10,995 nucleotides of DNA, from positions 1 through 10,995 of the forward strand of contig VBGV01000119.1 in assembly GCA_005880755.1 (NCBI GenBank), in the 5' to 3' direction. Each line of letters begins with the position of its first letter. The first letter of the stretch is position 1. Below are positions 1 through 6,727 of this stretch, in pieces. A model generated the notes under the pieces. That model saw only the letters and a program-made list of their open reading frames with translations. It was not told the DNA's origin and made no database searches. The position numbers and the translations under genes were made by a program. This stretch comes from Chloroflexota bacterium. GTDB taxonomy: Bacteria; Chloroflexota; Dormibacteria; Dormibacterales; Dormibacteraceae.

Positions 1-418
1 CGGCGGCGCCGGCCAGGCGCGGCATGTCCGGATAGCAGCAGATGACGCGGTTCATGATCACGACGTCGGCGCCGTCGACCTGGCTGGCGGCCCGCGCGAA
101 GTCCATCACTTTGCGCTCGACACGGTCTGTCAATCCGGCCTCATCCAGCAGGCCCGCGGCGACGTCCTCGTACGTGGGCGTCAGCTCGACGCTGACCGCG
201 CGCGCCGCCCCGGCCTTCAGGAGCTCGATCTGGATGGCGCCGATGCCGCCTCCCACCTCAAGCACCGTCTGTCCGTCGACGCCCTGCGCCTTCAAGAAGT
301 CCACGATCCGGCGTGAGGTCCCATCAAGGCCGCGGCGACGGTACTTACGCGCTTCGGCTCGGGCGGACCGCTCGCTGAAGACCCATCGATAACCCTTGGG
401 CGAGCAGCAGTCGCCCAC
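1..418 (-). CDS. Class I SAM-dependent methyltransferase, C-terminus beyond the window edge
   Basis: The minus strand is open from a GTG at 418 down to the left edge, giving about 139 residues of an incomplete protein. A Cys-Cys-x-Pro-Lys-Gly-Tyr segment opens it, followed by a basic stretch (RKYRRRGLDG). Then comes a clear SAM-binding motif I, VLEVGGGIGAIQIELL, and an acidic strand end (SVELTP) expected to contact the ribose. NRVICCYPDMPRL resembles the post-IV region of a small family of 'methyltransferase domain' proteins. The substrate cannot be told. The proposed GTG lies 2 bp after the corA stop, with GGAGAGG about 12 nt upstream inside the corA end, so the two genes are probably co-transcribed. 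A CTG at 424 or TTG at 430 are alternative starts. The fold is well supported; the exact start and the function are not. Confidence 0.8.
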   Translation of the reverse strand, partial: MGDCCSPKGYRWVFSERSARAEARKYRRRGLDGTSRRIVDFLKAQGVDGQTVLEVGGGIGAIQIELLKAGAARAVSVELTPTYEDVAAGLLDEAGLTDRVERKVMDFARAASQVDGADVVIMNRVICCYPDMPRLAGAA

Positions 419-420
419 GC

Positions 421-1437
421 TCAGAGCCAACCTCTCCGACGGAAGAGATACAGCTGGATCAGCGTGGCGATGACCATCGTCCCCACCCCGATCGCAAACG
501 TCCAGTAGGGACTTTCGAGCACGCTGGTCAGATACGCGAAGTTCATGCCGAAGAAACCGGTCAGGAAGCTCAACGGCAGGAACAGACTGGCGATGACCGT
601 GAGCGCCTTCGTGGTCTGGTTGAGTCGGTTGGAAACGGTGGACAGGTACACGTCCATCGCGCTCGTCAGCAGGTCGCGCAACGAATCCGCCGTCTCGTAC
701 TGACGCACGATGTGGTCGTAGACGTCGCGGTAGTACAGCGTCATGTCCGCCTGCTGCAGGTGGATGCCGTGCGTGATCAGCGCCTGGAAGACGTCGCGCT
801 GCGCGCCAAGGAATCGGCGCAATTCGGTGACGGTGTGCTTCAGGTGATAGATGCGCTGGAGAGACTCCTGCGTCGCCTTCTCGGTGATCTCGTCTTCCAG
901 CTTGTCGACCTCGTCATCGAGCTTCTCCAGGACAGGAAAGGTGGCGTCGACCAGAGCATCGATGGCGAGGTAGGTGAGGAAAGCGGGTTTGCCGTGCGTC
1001 AGGTCCGGGCTCTTGTGGATCCGCTCCGCCAGCTCCTTCAGCTGGGTCGAGGGCTCCTGGTGGACCGTGATGAGGTAGTGCGCGCCGACGTACAGGTGGT
1101 GCTCTCGCAGAGCGATCTCGTCGTTCTCCCAGACGGAGACGAAGATGACGGTGAAGTTGTACTCGGGGTACTCGTCGACTTTCGGCCGCTGGTTCTGGTG
1201 GCGGATGTCCTCGATGGTCAGGGGATGGAACTTGAAGGTGTGCTCGAGCAGCTGGTAGTCGGCTTCCTCAGGCGCTTCGATGTCGAGCCAGAAACCCGAC
1301 TCATGCGCCTCGTCAAAGCAGCGCACGATGTCCTCGACGCGCATCGAGGGTGTCTTGCCGGTGACGGTGAGCAGTGTGCGCAACTCAGTGCACAGTCTGC
1401 CGGAAGGCGCCCCAGGCGCATCAATAGCTGGCACCAT
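421..1437 (-). CDS. corA: CorA family divalent cation (Mg2+/Co2+) channel
   Basis: This 338-residue protein has the CorA plan. A large acidic, helix-rich cytoplasmic N-terminal domain spans about residues 30-270, including the long coiled helices around LEKLDDEVDKLEDEITEKA. Two C-terminal membrane helices follow at about 279-296 and 312-331, with a short basic tail (LFRRRGWL). The signature GMNF selectivity-filter tetrapeptide is at residues 297-300, just after the first helix. Known relatives are homopentameric inner-membrane channels for Mg2+ (also Co2+ or Ni2+), gated by Mg2+ bound to the cytoplasmic domain. The ATG at 1437 has no obvious Shine-Dalgarno sequence. An internal ATG at 1344 (residue 32) would still leave most of the domain, so the first 31 residues are uncertain. 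The methyltransferase gene follows 2 bp downstream. Confidence 0.95.
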   Translation of the reverse strand: MVPAIDAPGAPSGRLCTELRTLLTVTGKTPSMRVEDIVRCFDEAHESGFWLDIEAPEEADYQLLEHTFKFHPLTIEDIRHQNQRPKVDEYPEYNFTVIFVSVWENDEIALREHHLYVGAHYLITVHQEPSTQLKELAERIHKSPDLTHGKPAFLTYLAIDALVDATFPVLEKLDDEVDKLEDEITEKATQESLQRIYHLKHTVTELRRFLGAQRDVFQALITHGIHLQQADMTLYYRDVYDHIVRQYETADSLRDLLTSAMDVYLSTVSNRLNQTTKALTVIASLFLPLSFLTGFFGMNFAYLTSVLESPYWTFAIGVGTMVIATLIQLYLFRRRGWL

Positions 1438-1444
1438 TGCCCGG

Positions 1445-1978
1445 ATGCAGCAACCGCCTGACCGAACGACCCCGCGCTGGTCACCAGACTTGATGTGGTG
1501 GTGGGACGGCGCGAAGTGGGTGCCCGCGAACCAGGCGCCGGTGCCCCAACCGCCGCAGGGCCCGCCGAGCTACTACTACTCCATCCCGCCGCCCGCGACA
1601 TCCGGCTGGGCGCCGTCGCCGGGCCTGCGGACGTTCTTGCTCATCTTCCTCGGACTGGACGCAGGGTTGACGGGGTTGCTGAGCCTGTTTGGCACTCTGG
1701 GCGAGGTCCAGAACCTGAGCCAGGCCTCTGCAAGGGAGGACCCGAACTTTGTCGCAGGGATCATCTTCTGGCTCGTCTTCGTGGCCCTCTTCGGGCTCGC
1801 GATCGTGGCTATTGTCGGCGTTGCGCGCCGCTCCCCATGGGCGCGATGGGTCGCCCTAGCGGATGGAATCGTGATCTCGCTGACATGCCTTGGACTGGTG
1901 CTCGGGATCCCAATCATCGTTGCCGCGGCGAGGGCGCCCCTGGGCAGGCCGCCCGACGCAACGCCTACGGCTTCCTGA
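1445..1978 (+). CDS. Small multi-pass membrane protein with N-terminal W-rich tag (DUF2510-like)
   Basis: This is a 177-residue protein of unknown function. Residues 9-28 (PRWSPDLMWWWDGAKWVPAN) look like the short Trp-rich 'W-D-G-x-x-W' tag found at the N-terminus of many actinobacterial and chloroflexotal membrane proteins (DUF2510 style). A Pro/Tyr-rich linker covers about 29-60. Three hydrophobic segments at about 61-83, 103-127 and 136-162 should cross the membrane. A polar tail ends the protein. I chose the ATG at 1445 because the tag begins there; upstream in-frame sequence is antisense corA. No Shine-Dalgarno is visible, so the message may be leaderless. The 3' end overlaps the convergent LysE gene by 14 bp. 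The call rests on architecture only. Confidence 0.75.
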   Translation: MQQPPDRTTPRWSPDLMWWWDGAKWVPANQAPVPQPPQGPPSYYYSIPPPATSGWAPSPGLRTFLLIFLGLDAGLTGLLSLFGTLGEVQNLSQASAREDPNFVAGIIFWLVFVALFGLAIVAIVGVARRSPWARWVALADGIVISLTCLGLVLGIPIIVAAARAPLGRPPDATPTAS

Positions 1979-2585
1979 CGCCGGTCGCCGCCGCCGCGAG
2001 CCCAAGCGCGACATAGGTCGCGGCCGCGACTCGACCCGTGCGGACCTGCGCGACGGGGCTTCGCATGAAGCGACGGGACACGGCTGCGGCCGCGAGCACG
2101 TACGTCGCATCGACTGCGATCGCAATCACTATGTAGACCGCCCCAAGCACCATGACCTGGGGCGCGATGGGCTGCGCGGTGTTCAAGAACTGGGGCAGGA
2201 ACGCGATAAAGAACACCGCCACCTTCGGGTTGAGCAGCTGCGTCACGAAACCCTGGAGGAAGATCCTTACGAGCGGCGCGGGCAGCGGCGCCGTCACCAC
2301 GCCGGCCTGTCGCCAGCGCTGAATGCCGAGGTAGACGAGGTAGGCCGCCCCTGCGAAGCGCAGCGCATCCAACGCTGTCACCGAAGCGGAGAGGAGAGCG
2401 GCGACGCCGGTCGCCGCGGCGGCGATCCACACCACCTCGCCGAACTCGATCCCGAACATGGAGGCAAATCCTGCGCGCCTCCCCTGGGCCAGGCTCCGGG
2501 CCGTGACGTACAGCACGCCCGGCCCGGGCGAGACGGTCAGGAGGAAGGTGGCCAGCGCGAAGAGCAGGACCGTCGTGAGGTGCAT
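1965..2585 (-). CDS. LysE/RhtB family amino-acid exporter
   Basis: This is a 206-residue inner-membrane protein of the usual LysE/RhtB length. The family N-terminal motif SPGPGVLYV is at residues 19-27 after a first hydrophobic helix. It is followed by the conserved GRRAGF...G loop at about 35-50, and NPKVAVFFIAFLPQF is at 119-133. About six hydrophobic segments are visible. Relatives export amino acids or derivatives (lysine, homoserine, threonine, cysteine metabolites) driven by the proton gradient; the substrate cannot be inferred here. The ATG at 2585 shares one base with the stop of the upstream PH-domain gene (TAATG) and lacks a clear ribosome-binding site, which suggests coupled translation. 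The gene is convergent with, and overlaps by 14 bp, the small membrane-protein gene that ends at 1978. Confidence 0.92.
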   Translation of the reverse strand: MHLTTVLLFALATFLLTVSPGPGVLYVTARSLAQGRRAGFASMFGIEFGEVVWIAAAATGVAALLSASVTALDALRFAGAAYLVYLGIQRWRQAGVVTAPLPAPLVRIFLQGFVTQLLNPKVAVFFIAFLPQFLNTAQPIAPQVMVLGAVYIVIAIAVDATYVLAAAAVSRRFMRSPVAQVRTGRVAAATYVALGLAAAATGVRKP

Positions 2586-3136
2586 TACCGCGCGGCCGCG
2601 CTTGCCACCAGGCCATAAACAATGTTCACGTCCGGGATGTCATCGAAGGTCAGCGGAGCGGCGTGCTGGTAGAACCAACCCAATCCGGTGTTCGCCCACA
2701 GGGCATAGCCGGACGGAGCCGATCCGAAGATGAGGGTGCCCGATGCGTCTCTCCCACTGGACTGGTTGACCACAGGCAGCTGGTTGAGGAAGAGCGACTG
2801 AGGTCTGCCACCTTTCAGGACCACCAATCGGCGGCTGGTGACGGCGTAGGTGGTTCGCGCTCGGTCCCAGCGCTTGTAGAGAAATCGGCCCCAGATAAGG
2901 TACTGACCGATCACGATGAACGGGATGCCCCATAGGGCAAAAGGCCATGGAGCGCCCGAGGTCAGCACGAGGCCCTCCCAGAAGAGTGCAAAGCCGCCCC
3001 AAAACAGACTGAACGGGACGAGGTAGATGTCAGCGGCAGTGAACCAACGGCGCGAACCGGGCCGGCCGGTCCACAGGATTCGCTCGTCAGGCAGCAGGTA
3101 GGGCTGCAGGGCCGCCTGCCGTTCCGGCTCCTCCAC
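2585..3136 (-). CDS. Membrane-anchored bacterial PH-domain protein
   Basis: This 183-residue protein opens with YLLPDERILWTGRPG (residues 13-27), a typical lead-in of bacterial membrane proteins with a PH-like (bPH_2/DUF304-type) domain. Two membrane helices follow at about 35-58 and 63-82. The soluble part starts with TTYAVTSRRLVVLKGGR (about 95-111), the usual first strands of the domain, and continues through GTLIFG (about 133-138). It ends with PLTFDDIPDVNIVYGLV, the family's C-terminal helix. The molecular role of this family is not established. Translation appears to start at a GTG at 3136; no in-frame ATG lies close upstream and the Shine-Dalgarno is weak. Its stop overlaps the LysE start by one base, so the two genes are likely co-translated. 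Confidence 0.82.
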   Translation of the reverse strand: MEEPERQAALQPYLLPDERILWTGRPGSRRWFTAADIYLVPFSLFWGGFALFWEGLVLTSGAPWPFALWGIPFIVIGQYLIWGRFLYKRWDRARTTYAVTSRRLVVLKGGRPQSLFLNQLPVVNQSSGRDASGTLIFGSAPSGYALWANTGLGWFYQHAAPLTFDDIPDVNIVYGLVASAAAR

Positions 3137-3149
3137 CGCGTCGATTATG

Positions 3150-3167
3150 GCGGCAGGATTCTGCCGC
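3150..3167. other. Perfect 7-bp inverted repeat between two minus-strand genes
   Basis: GCGGCAG and CTGCCGC flank a 4-nt loop (GATT on the plus strand). The hairpin begins 7 bp after the GlsB-like stop codon and ends 14 bp before the PH-domain GTG start. No T-run follows on the minus strand, so it is not a classic intrinsic terminator. It could attenuate transcription, protect an mRNA end or bind a protein. Confidence 0.45.
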
Positions 3168-3173
3168 TCGAGC

Positions 3174-3434
3174 TCAGGCCGTGCGGATCGGCTCCCGCTT
3201 GATCATGTGCACGATCGCGACCAGGACGACGGCCCCTAGCAGCGCGACGATGAACGAGATCACCAGGCCGGTCGGTTGGGTTCCGAAGAGGACCGAGAAG
3301 ATGAACCCGCCCAGGAACGATCCGACGATGCCGACCACTACGTCCCAGATGATCCCGTAGCCGTGCCCGCTCATGATCTTGCCGGCGAGCCAGCCGACTA
3401 TGGCCCCCATGATGAGAAACCCGATGAGTTGCAT
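3174..3434 (-). CDS. GlsB/YeaQ/YmgE family small stress-associated membrane protein
   Basis: This 86-residue, almost wholly hydrophobic protein has three membrane segments. It shows the family glycine pattern GAIVGWLAGKIMSGHGYG near the N-terminus and GIVGSFLGGFIF in the middle, ending in a short basic tail (HMIKREPIRTA). Relatives (YeaQ, YmgE, GlsB, 'transglycosylase-associated protein') are induced by general or envelope stress, but their biochemical role is unknown. The start is decided by the ribosome-binding site. GGAGGT at 3447-3442 lies 7 nt before the ATG at 3434 but only 1 nt before the alternative GTG at 3440, so the ATG is preferred. The gene diverges from the amino-sugar operon regulator across about 206 bp. 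Confidence 0.9.
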   Translation of the reverse strand: MQLIGFLIMGAIVGWLAGKIMSGHGYGIIWDVVVGIVGSFLGGFIFSVLFGTQPTGLVISFIVALLGAVVLVAIVHMIKREPIRTA

Positions 3435-3556
3435 CCCCACAACCTCCAGATGATTTGCCGCTCGCCTCGCGGCGAGTCTTAATCAGTTAACCCGGGCGGC
3501 CCGCCCACTACCTGACCCCTCCGTGCCGGGGGCCGGGGTCCCCACCCTGGTGCGAA

Positions 3557-3574
3557 AAGTGGTATTGACCACTT
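3557..3574 (+). promoter_or_regulatory. dre-like operator 1 (DasR/NagR-type GntR binding site)
   Basis: AAGTGGTATTGACCACTT is a perfect 7-bp inverted repeat around a 4-bp centre. Its arms AGTGGT and ACCACT match the arms of the known dre consensus bound by DasR/NagR-type GntR regulators of GlcNAc metabolism (AGTGGTCTAGACCACT type); only the centre differs. It lies 67 bp upstream of a HutC-type GntR gene that heads an amino-sugar operon, so autoregulation of the operon is the natural reading. Binding is inferred, not shown. Confidence 0.8.
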
Positions 3575-3593
3575 GCCCGATCTGTGCTTAACT
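3565..3593 (+). promoter_or_regulatory. Candidate sigma-70-type promoter for the amino-sugar operon
   Basis: TTGACC (3565-3570) matches five of six bases of the -35 consensus. A 17-bp spacer separates it from TTAACT (3588-3593), a weak -10 with matches at positions 1, 4 and 6. The -35 box lies within operator 1, so a bound repressor would block RNA polymerase. The expected transcription start is near 3600. Confidence 0.5.
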
Positions 3594-3611
3594 TTCGCGG
3601 ATGAGTTGGGC

Positions 3612-3629
3612 TGGAGGCCAATACCACTT
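3612..3629 (+). promoter_or_regulatory. dre-like operator 2 (degenerate copy)
   Basis: TGGAGGCCAATACCACTT matches the reverse complement of operator 1 at 14 of 18 positions, with one half-site (CAATACCACTT) identical over 11 bases and the other eroded. Its centre is 55 bp, about five helical turns, from the centre of operator 1. It lies between the predicted transcription start and the regulator start codon. This suits a secondary, weaker site for cooperative or roadblock repression. Confidence 0.6.
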
Positions 3630-3640
3630 GCGGGCCGGGC

Positions 3641-4465
3641 GTGAGTAAGCAGGAGGAGACGCGCGACCGCGTCCTCGACCTGGTCGAGTCGCTCGAGGTC
3701 GGTCAGCCGATCCCGGCCGAGCGCCAGCTGGCGACCGACCTCGGCGTTTCCCGCCTGACGCTGCGGGCCGCCCTCGACGACCTGGTCCGGGACGGCTATC
3801 TCGACCGGCGTCACGGCAGCGGCACCTACGTCACCGAACCGAAGATCGCTCAACCGCTCACGCTGACGTCGTTCAGCGACGACATGCGCCGGCGTGGCAT
3901 GACACCCGGAAGTCGCACCCTCGAGCTCACGTCGACGCTCGCCGGCGCGCGCCTCGCCCACCGGCTCGGCGTTTCTCCCGAGGCGCGATTGTTCCGCGTC
4001 AAGCGCCTCCGACTCGCCGATTCGATGCCCATGGCGATGGAGATCCTCCACGTCCCGGAGGCCCTCGTGCCTGGCCTCACCCGTGCCGACTTCGAAGGCC
4101 GCTCCTTCTATGAGCTGCTCCGCGAGCGGTACGGCATCACCGTCGCTTCGGGCACCCAATCCATAGAGCCGACCGTGACCAACGAGGACGAGTCCGAGGT
4201 CCTCGGGGTCCCACTCCACACCCCGGCATTTCTCTTCGAGCGGACGACCGTCTCCGAGTCAGGGCGGATCGTCGAGTTCGTCCGCTCCATCTACCGCGGC
4301 GACCGATATCGCCTGGTCGCCGACCTCGTACCGCAGAGAAGCCGCAACGGGCGCTCGGCCGGCGCCACGCGCGGCTCGCCTGCGCCCGCGAGGGATCGTC
4401 GAGGCGACCAACCGCACGGCGCTCCCGCGCCACATTCAAGAAATAGGGGGAAATCGCCTAGATGA
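3641..4465 (+). CDS. GntR family (HutC subfamily) transcriptional regulator, probable amino-sugar operon repressor
   Basis: The 274-residue protein has a winged helix-turn-helix at about residues 8-67. The hallmark run PIPAERQLATDLGVSR is followed by LRAALDDLVRDGYLDRRHGSGTYV. A UTRA effector domain spans about 72-231, with a FELL-like motif (SFYELL, 155-160) and FVRSIYRGDRYR near its end. HutC-type relatives such as DasR/NagR sense phosphorylated amino sugars (GlcN-6-P or GlcNAc-6-P). Both dre-like sites upstream and the nagZ-murQ-nagA genes downstream suggest the same role here. The start is a GTG at 3641 with only a weak ribosome-binding site; an in-frame stop at 3602 limits extension. Residues 233-274 form an unusual Arg/Gly/Pro-rich tail beyond the domain. 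Its stop overlaps the next gene's ATG (ATGA). Confidence 0.9.
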   Translation: MSKQEETRDRVLDLVESLEVGQPIPAERQLATDLGVSRLTLRAALDDLVRDGYLDRRHGSGTYVTEPKIAQPLTLTSFSDDMRRRGMTPGSRTLELTSTLAGARLAHRLGVSPEARLFRVKRLRLADSMPMAMEILHVPEALVPGLTRADFEGRSFYELLRERYGITVASGTQSIEPTVTNEDESEVLGVPLHTPAFLFERTTVSESGRIVEFVRSIYRGDRYRLVADLVPQRSRNGRSAGATRGSPAPARDRRGDQPHGAPAPHSRNRGKSPR

Positions 4466-5745
4466 AACTGCGAAAAGCATCGTTAAGCGTCTTAGGGCTC
4501 GCCGCGGCGCTTGTGGCCGCCGCTTGTGGCGGCAACACCGGCACCAACAACCCGGCGAACCAATCCGGAACCCTCACGGTCTGGCTTATGAACGGCAGCG
4601 CGCCCCAGAGTGTTGTCGACGGCGTGAACGCCGACTTCAAAGCCAAATATCCAAACGTGACGGTCAACGTCGAGATCCAGCAGTGGGGGGAGATCGGCAC
4701 CAAGCTCGACACCGCTTTCGCGGGCAGCAGCCCACCGGACGTGATCGAGCTCGGCAATACGTTGGTGGCCAAGTACGCCGCGGCCGGGGCGCTCGAGGAC
4801 ATCAGCGGCAAGAAGTCGTCCTTCGACAACTCCGGCACGTGGCTGCAGTCCCTGACGGACTCCTGCACGGTGTCCAGCAAGCTTTACTGCGTCCCGTACT
4901 ACGCGGGGAGCCGCGCGATCATCTACCGCAAAGACTTCTTCACGGCAGCCAACGTCCAGCCTCCTGACAGCATGGACGGGCTGCTCACGGTGGGCCAGAA
5001 GCTGATGTCGGCCCACAGCTCGGACCCAAACTTCTCGGCGCTTTACTTCCCGGGCAAGTATTGGTACGCGGCGCTTCCGTTCGTTTGGGACTTCGGCGGC
5101 GACATCGCCACCCAGTCCGGCGGCAAGTGGCAGGGCTCGATCAACTCATCGAGCTCGCAGCAGGGTCTGACCAAGCTCAACAGCCTGGTCGCGGCGCTCT
5201 CCCGCGCGGACAAGACTGGAGACGAGGCCAAGCAGGACGCGGCGTTCGCGCAGGGCCACATCGCGATGATCATCGCCAACGGATGGGAAGTCGGTGTGAT
5301 CACCGACCCGAAAGCCGGCGACCCAAGCCTCAAGGACAAGCTGGGCGCGTTCCCGATCCCCAGCCACACCGCCGGCCAGACGGCCCCGGTGTTCCTCGGC
5401 GGCTCCGACCTCGGTGTCGCGGCCAAGAGCCAGCACCGAGACCTCGCCAACGAGTGGGTCGCCACGTTCACCAACAACAAGCACATGACTGAGATGGCGA
5501 CCGTAGGCGGCGTCATCCCCAACACGACCTCGATGCTCAACCTCGGCACCGGCATCAACGCGACGTTCTACGGCGCGGCCAAGAACAGCAAGTTCGTTCC
5601 CAACTCACAGAACTGGGCCAGCGTGGAGAACGCAAACGTCCTCCCGGACATGCTCGTCAAGATATTCACCAAGCAGCAGGCGATTCCCGACGCCACGGCG
5701 TCGGCCAGCAGCCGCATCACTACGCTCCTGAACGGCGGCGGCTAG
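4462..5745 (+). CDS. Sugar-binding lipoprotein of a CUT1-type ABC importer
   Basis: The 427-residue protein starts with a lipoprotein signal: basic MKLRK, a hydrophobic stretch, then VAAAC with the acylated Cys at residue 22 and a Gly/Asn/Thr-rich linker. The mature part has the family 1 extracellular solute-binding protein layout: an opening strand TLTVWLMNG, FKAKYPNVTVNVEIQQWGE, then SSPPDVIELGN. The closed-lobe motifs PYYAGSRAIIYRKDFF, AAFAQGHIAMIIANGWEVG and GGSDLGVAAKSQHRD follow. It would capture a sugar outside the membrane and deliver it to the two permeases encoded next. Context (GH3, MurQ, NagA, dre-type operators) points to N-acetylated amino sugars such as chitobiose or GlcNAc-MurNAc, as for Streptomyces DasA, but the ligand is inferred. 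AGGGGG lies 11 nt before the ATG, which overlaps the regulator stop. Confidence 0.92.
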   Translation: MKLRKASLSVLGLAAALVAAACGGNTGTNNPANQSGTLTVWLMNGSAPQSVVDGVNADFKAKYPNVTVNVEIQQWGEIGTKLDTAFAGSSPPDVIELGNTLVAKYAAAGALEDISGKKSSFDNSGTWLQSLTDSCTVSSKLYCVPYYAGSRAIIYRKDFFTAANVQPPDSMDGLLTVGQKLMSAHSSDPNFSALYFPGKYWYAALPFVWDFGGDIATQSGGKWQGSINSSSSQQGLTKLNSLVAALSRADKTGDEAKQDAAFAQGHIAMIIANGWEVGVITDPKAGDPSLKDKLGAFPIPSHTAGQTAPVFLGGSDLGVAAKSQHRDLANEWVATFTNNKHMTEMATVGGVIPNTTSMLNLGTGINATFYGAAKNSKFVPNSQNWASVENANVLPDMLVKIFTKQQAIPDATASASSRITTLLNGGG

Positions 5746-5782
5746 AACCGCAAGAATCTTCGGCAATAAGGGGGCTGGTTCG

Positions 5783-6727
5783 ATGGGATTGGCGATCACG
5801 GCGCCTGACCTCGAATCAGCTCCCCGTCGCCCGGGCCGGTTCCGGACCAACCTTCTTCCTTACGCCCTGATCAGCCCGGCAGTGGCCGTGATCGCCGGCA
5901 TCCTGGCCTTTCCGCTCGGGATGCTGGTGTGGCTTTCGCTGCAGCATTACGGGCTGCGCGAGCTGATCGCGCATGCGGGCGACTGGGTGGGCGCCGGCAA
6001 CTATCTGGCGATCCTGGCCGACCCGGTTTTCCACCAGGTCATCGTCCGCTCACTCCTGTTCACGCTTGCGTGCGTCGCCCTGACGGTGATCCTCAGCACG
6101 CTGATTGCGCTCTTGCTGCTCAAGGTCAGGCAGGCGGTCCGCATCATAGTCATGAGCGCTCTTGTATTCGTCTGGGCGACGCCCGTGATCGTCACCGTCG
6201 ACATCTGGCAGTGGATGTTCGATTACGAATTCGGCGTGATCAACTACCTGCTGACCTCGCTTCGTGTGGGGAACTTCATCCACCACAACTGGTTTGACAA
6301 CCCGATCCAAGGCTGGTCGGTCTTTGTCGTCATCGTCGTCTGGGGCGCGATCCCGTTTGTCACGATCACCTTGTTCGCCGGCCTGCTCCAGGTGCCGAGC
6401 GATGTGATCGACGCTGCGCATGTCGACGGCGCAGGCGCGTGGCAGAGGTTCTGGTTTGTGACCGCACCAATGCTCAAGCCGATCTTCCTGATCGTGACCT
6501 GCCTCTCCACGATCTGGGACTTCGGCGTCTTCACCCAGATCTACGTGATGCTCAACGCACGGCCGAGCGCCGACTACTACACGATCGCGATCTATGCCTA
6601 CCGCGAGTCGTTCGGCGTGACGCAGTACGGATTGGGGGCTGCGATAGCCGTTGTGCTCGTGCTCGTCCTCGTGCTGGTCACCTTCTTCTACGTGAGGGAG
6701 ACGGTCAAGGTGGCGGAGATCGCATGA
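5783..6727 (+). CDS. CUT1-type sugar ABC transporter permease (MalF/DasB-like)
   Basis: This is a 314-residue inner-membrane permease with six predicted helices, the first at about residues 26-52 (LLPYALISPAVAV...). The inner-membrane-protein signature that docks the ATPase, the EAA loop, is DAAHVDGAGAWQRFWFVTAP at about 210-229; the Asp-Gly pair and the loop spacing are conserved. In this family it pairs with a MalG-like partner to form the channel fed by the binding lipoprotein. A strong AAGGGGG lies 8 nt upstream of the ATG at 5783, after a 37-bp gap from the lipoprotein gene. This is the only re-initiation gap in the transporter part of the operon. The stop overlaps the second permease start as ATGA. 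Confidence 0.93.
   Translation: MGLAITAPDLESAPRRPGRFRTNLLPYALISPAVAVIAGILAFPLGMLVWLSLQHYGLRELIAHAGDWVGAGNYLAILADPVFHQVIVRSLLFTLACVALTVILSTLIALLLLKVRQAVRIIVMSALVFVWATPVIVTVDIWQWMFDYEFGVINYLLTSLRVGNFIHHNWFDNPIQGWSVFVVIVVWGAIPFVTITLFAGLLQVPSDVIDAAHVDGAGAWQRFWFVTAPMLKPIFLIVTCLSTIWDFGVFTQIYVMLNARPSADYYTIAIYAYRESFGVTQYGLGAAIAVVLVLVLVLVTFFYVRETVKVAEIA

Larger units (their letters stand above)
3435..3640. promoter_or_regulatory. Divergent intergenic control region (GlsB-like gene / amino-sugar operon)
   Basis: This 206-bp non-coding stretch separates the minus-strand GlsB-like gene from the plus-strand GntR regulator. On the GlsB side it holds a strong Shine-Dalgarno (3442-3447) and a 6-bp hairpin at 3461-3476 (CTCGCC/GGCGAG). 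Read in the GlsB direction, the hairpin has a GCGA tetraloop. On the regulator side it holds two dre-like operators and a candidate promoter. The middle (about 3490-3550) is GC-rich with short palindromes such as GGGGTCCCC but nothing I can assign. Confidence 0.7.

Noticed and set aside
1280..1444. Extended N-terminus for the small membrane protein at 1445
   Set aside because: The extra residues are antisense corA coding sequence, and the family-like Trp-rich tag begins just after the ATG at 1445.
712..1461. 249-codon plus-strand frame opposite corA
   Set aside because: Its Val/Leu/Asp-rich translation mirrors the antisense corA sequence and shows no domain.
1576..2622. 348-codon minus-strand frame over the LysE and small membrane-protein genes
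   Set aside because: The composition is Arg/Gly/Ala-rich and it overlaps the well-supported LysE gene in another frame on the same strand.
3150..3167. Classic rho-independent terminator after the GlsB-like gene
   Set aside because: The stem is perfect but no T-run follows on the minus strand, so only an inverted repeat is claimed.
3435..3440. GTG at 3440 as the start of the GlsB-like gene
   Set aside because: Only one base separates it from GGAGGT, whereas the ATG at 3434 has an ideal 7-nt spacing.
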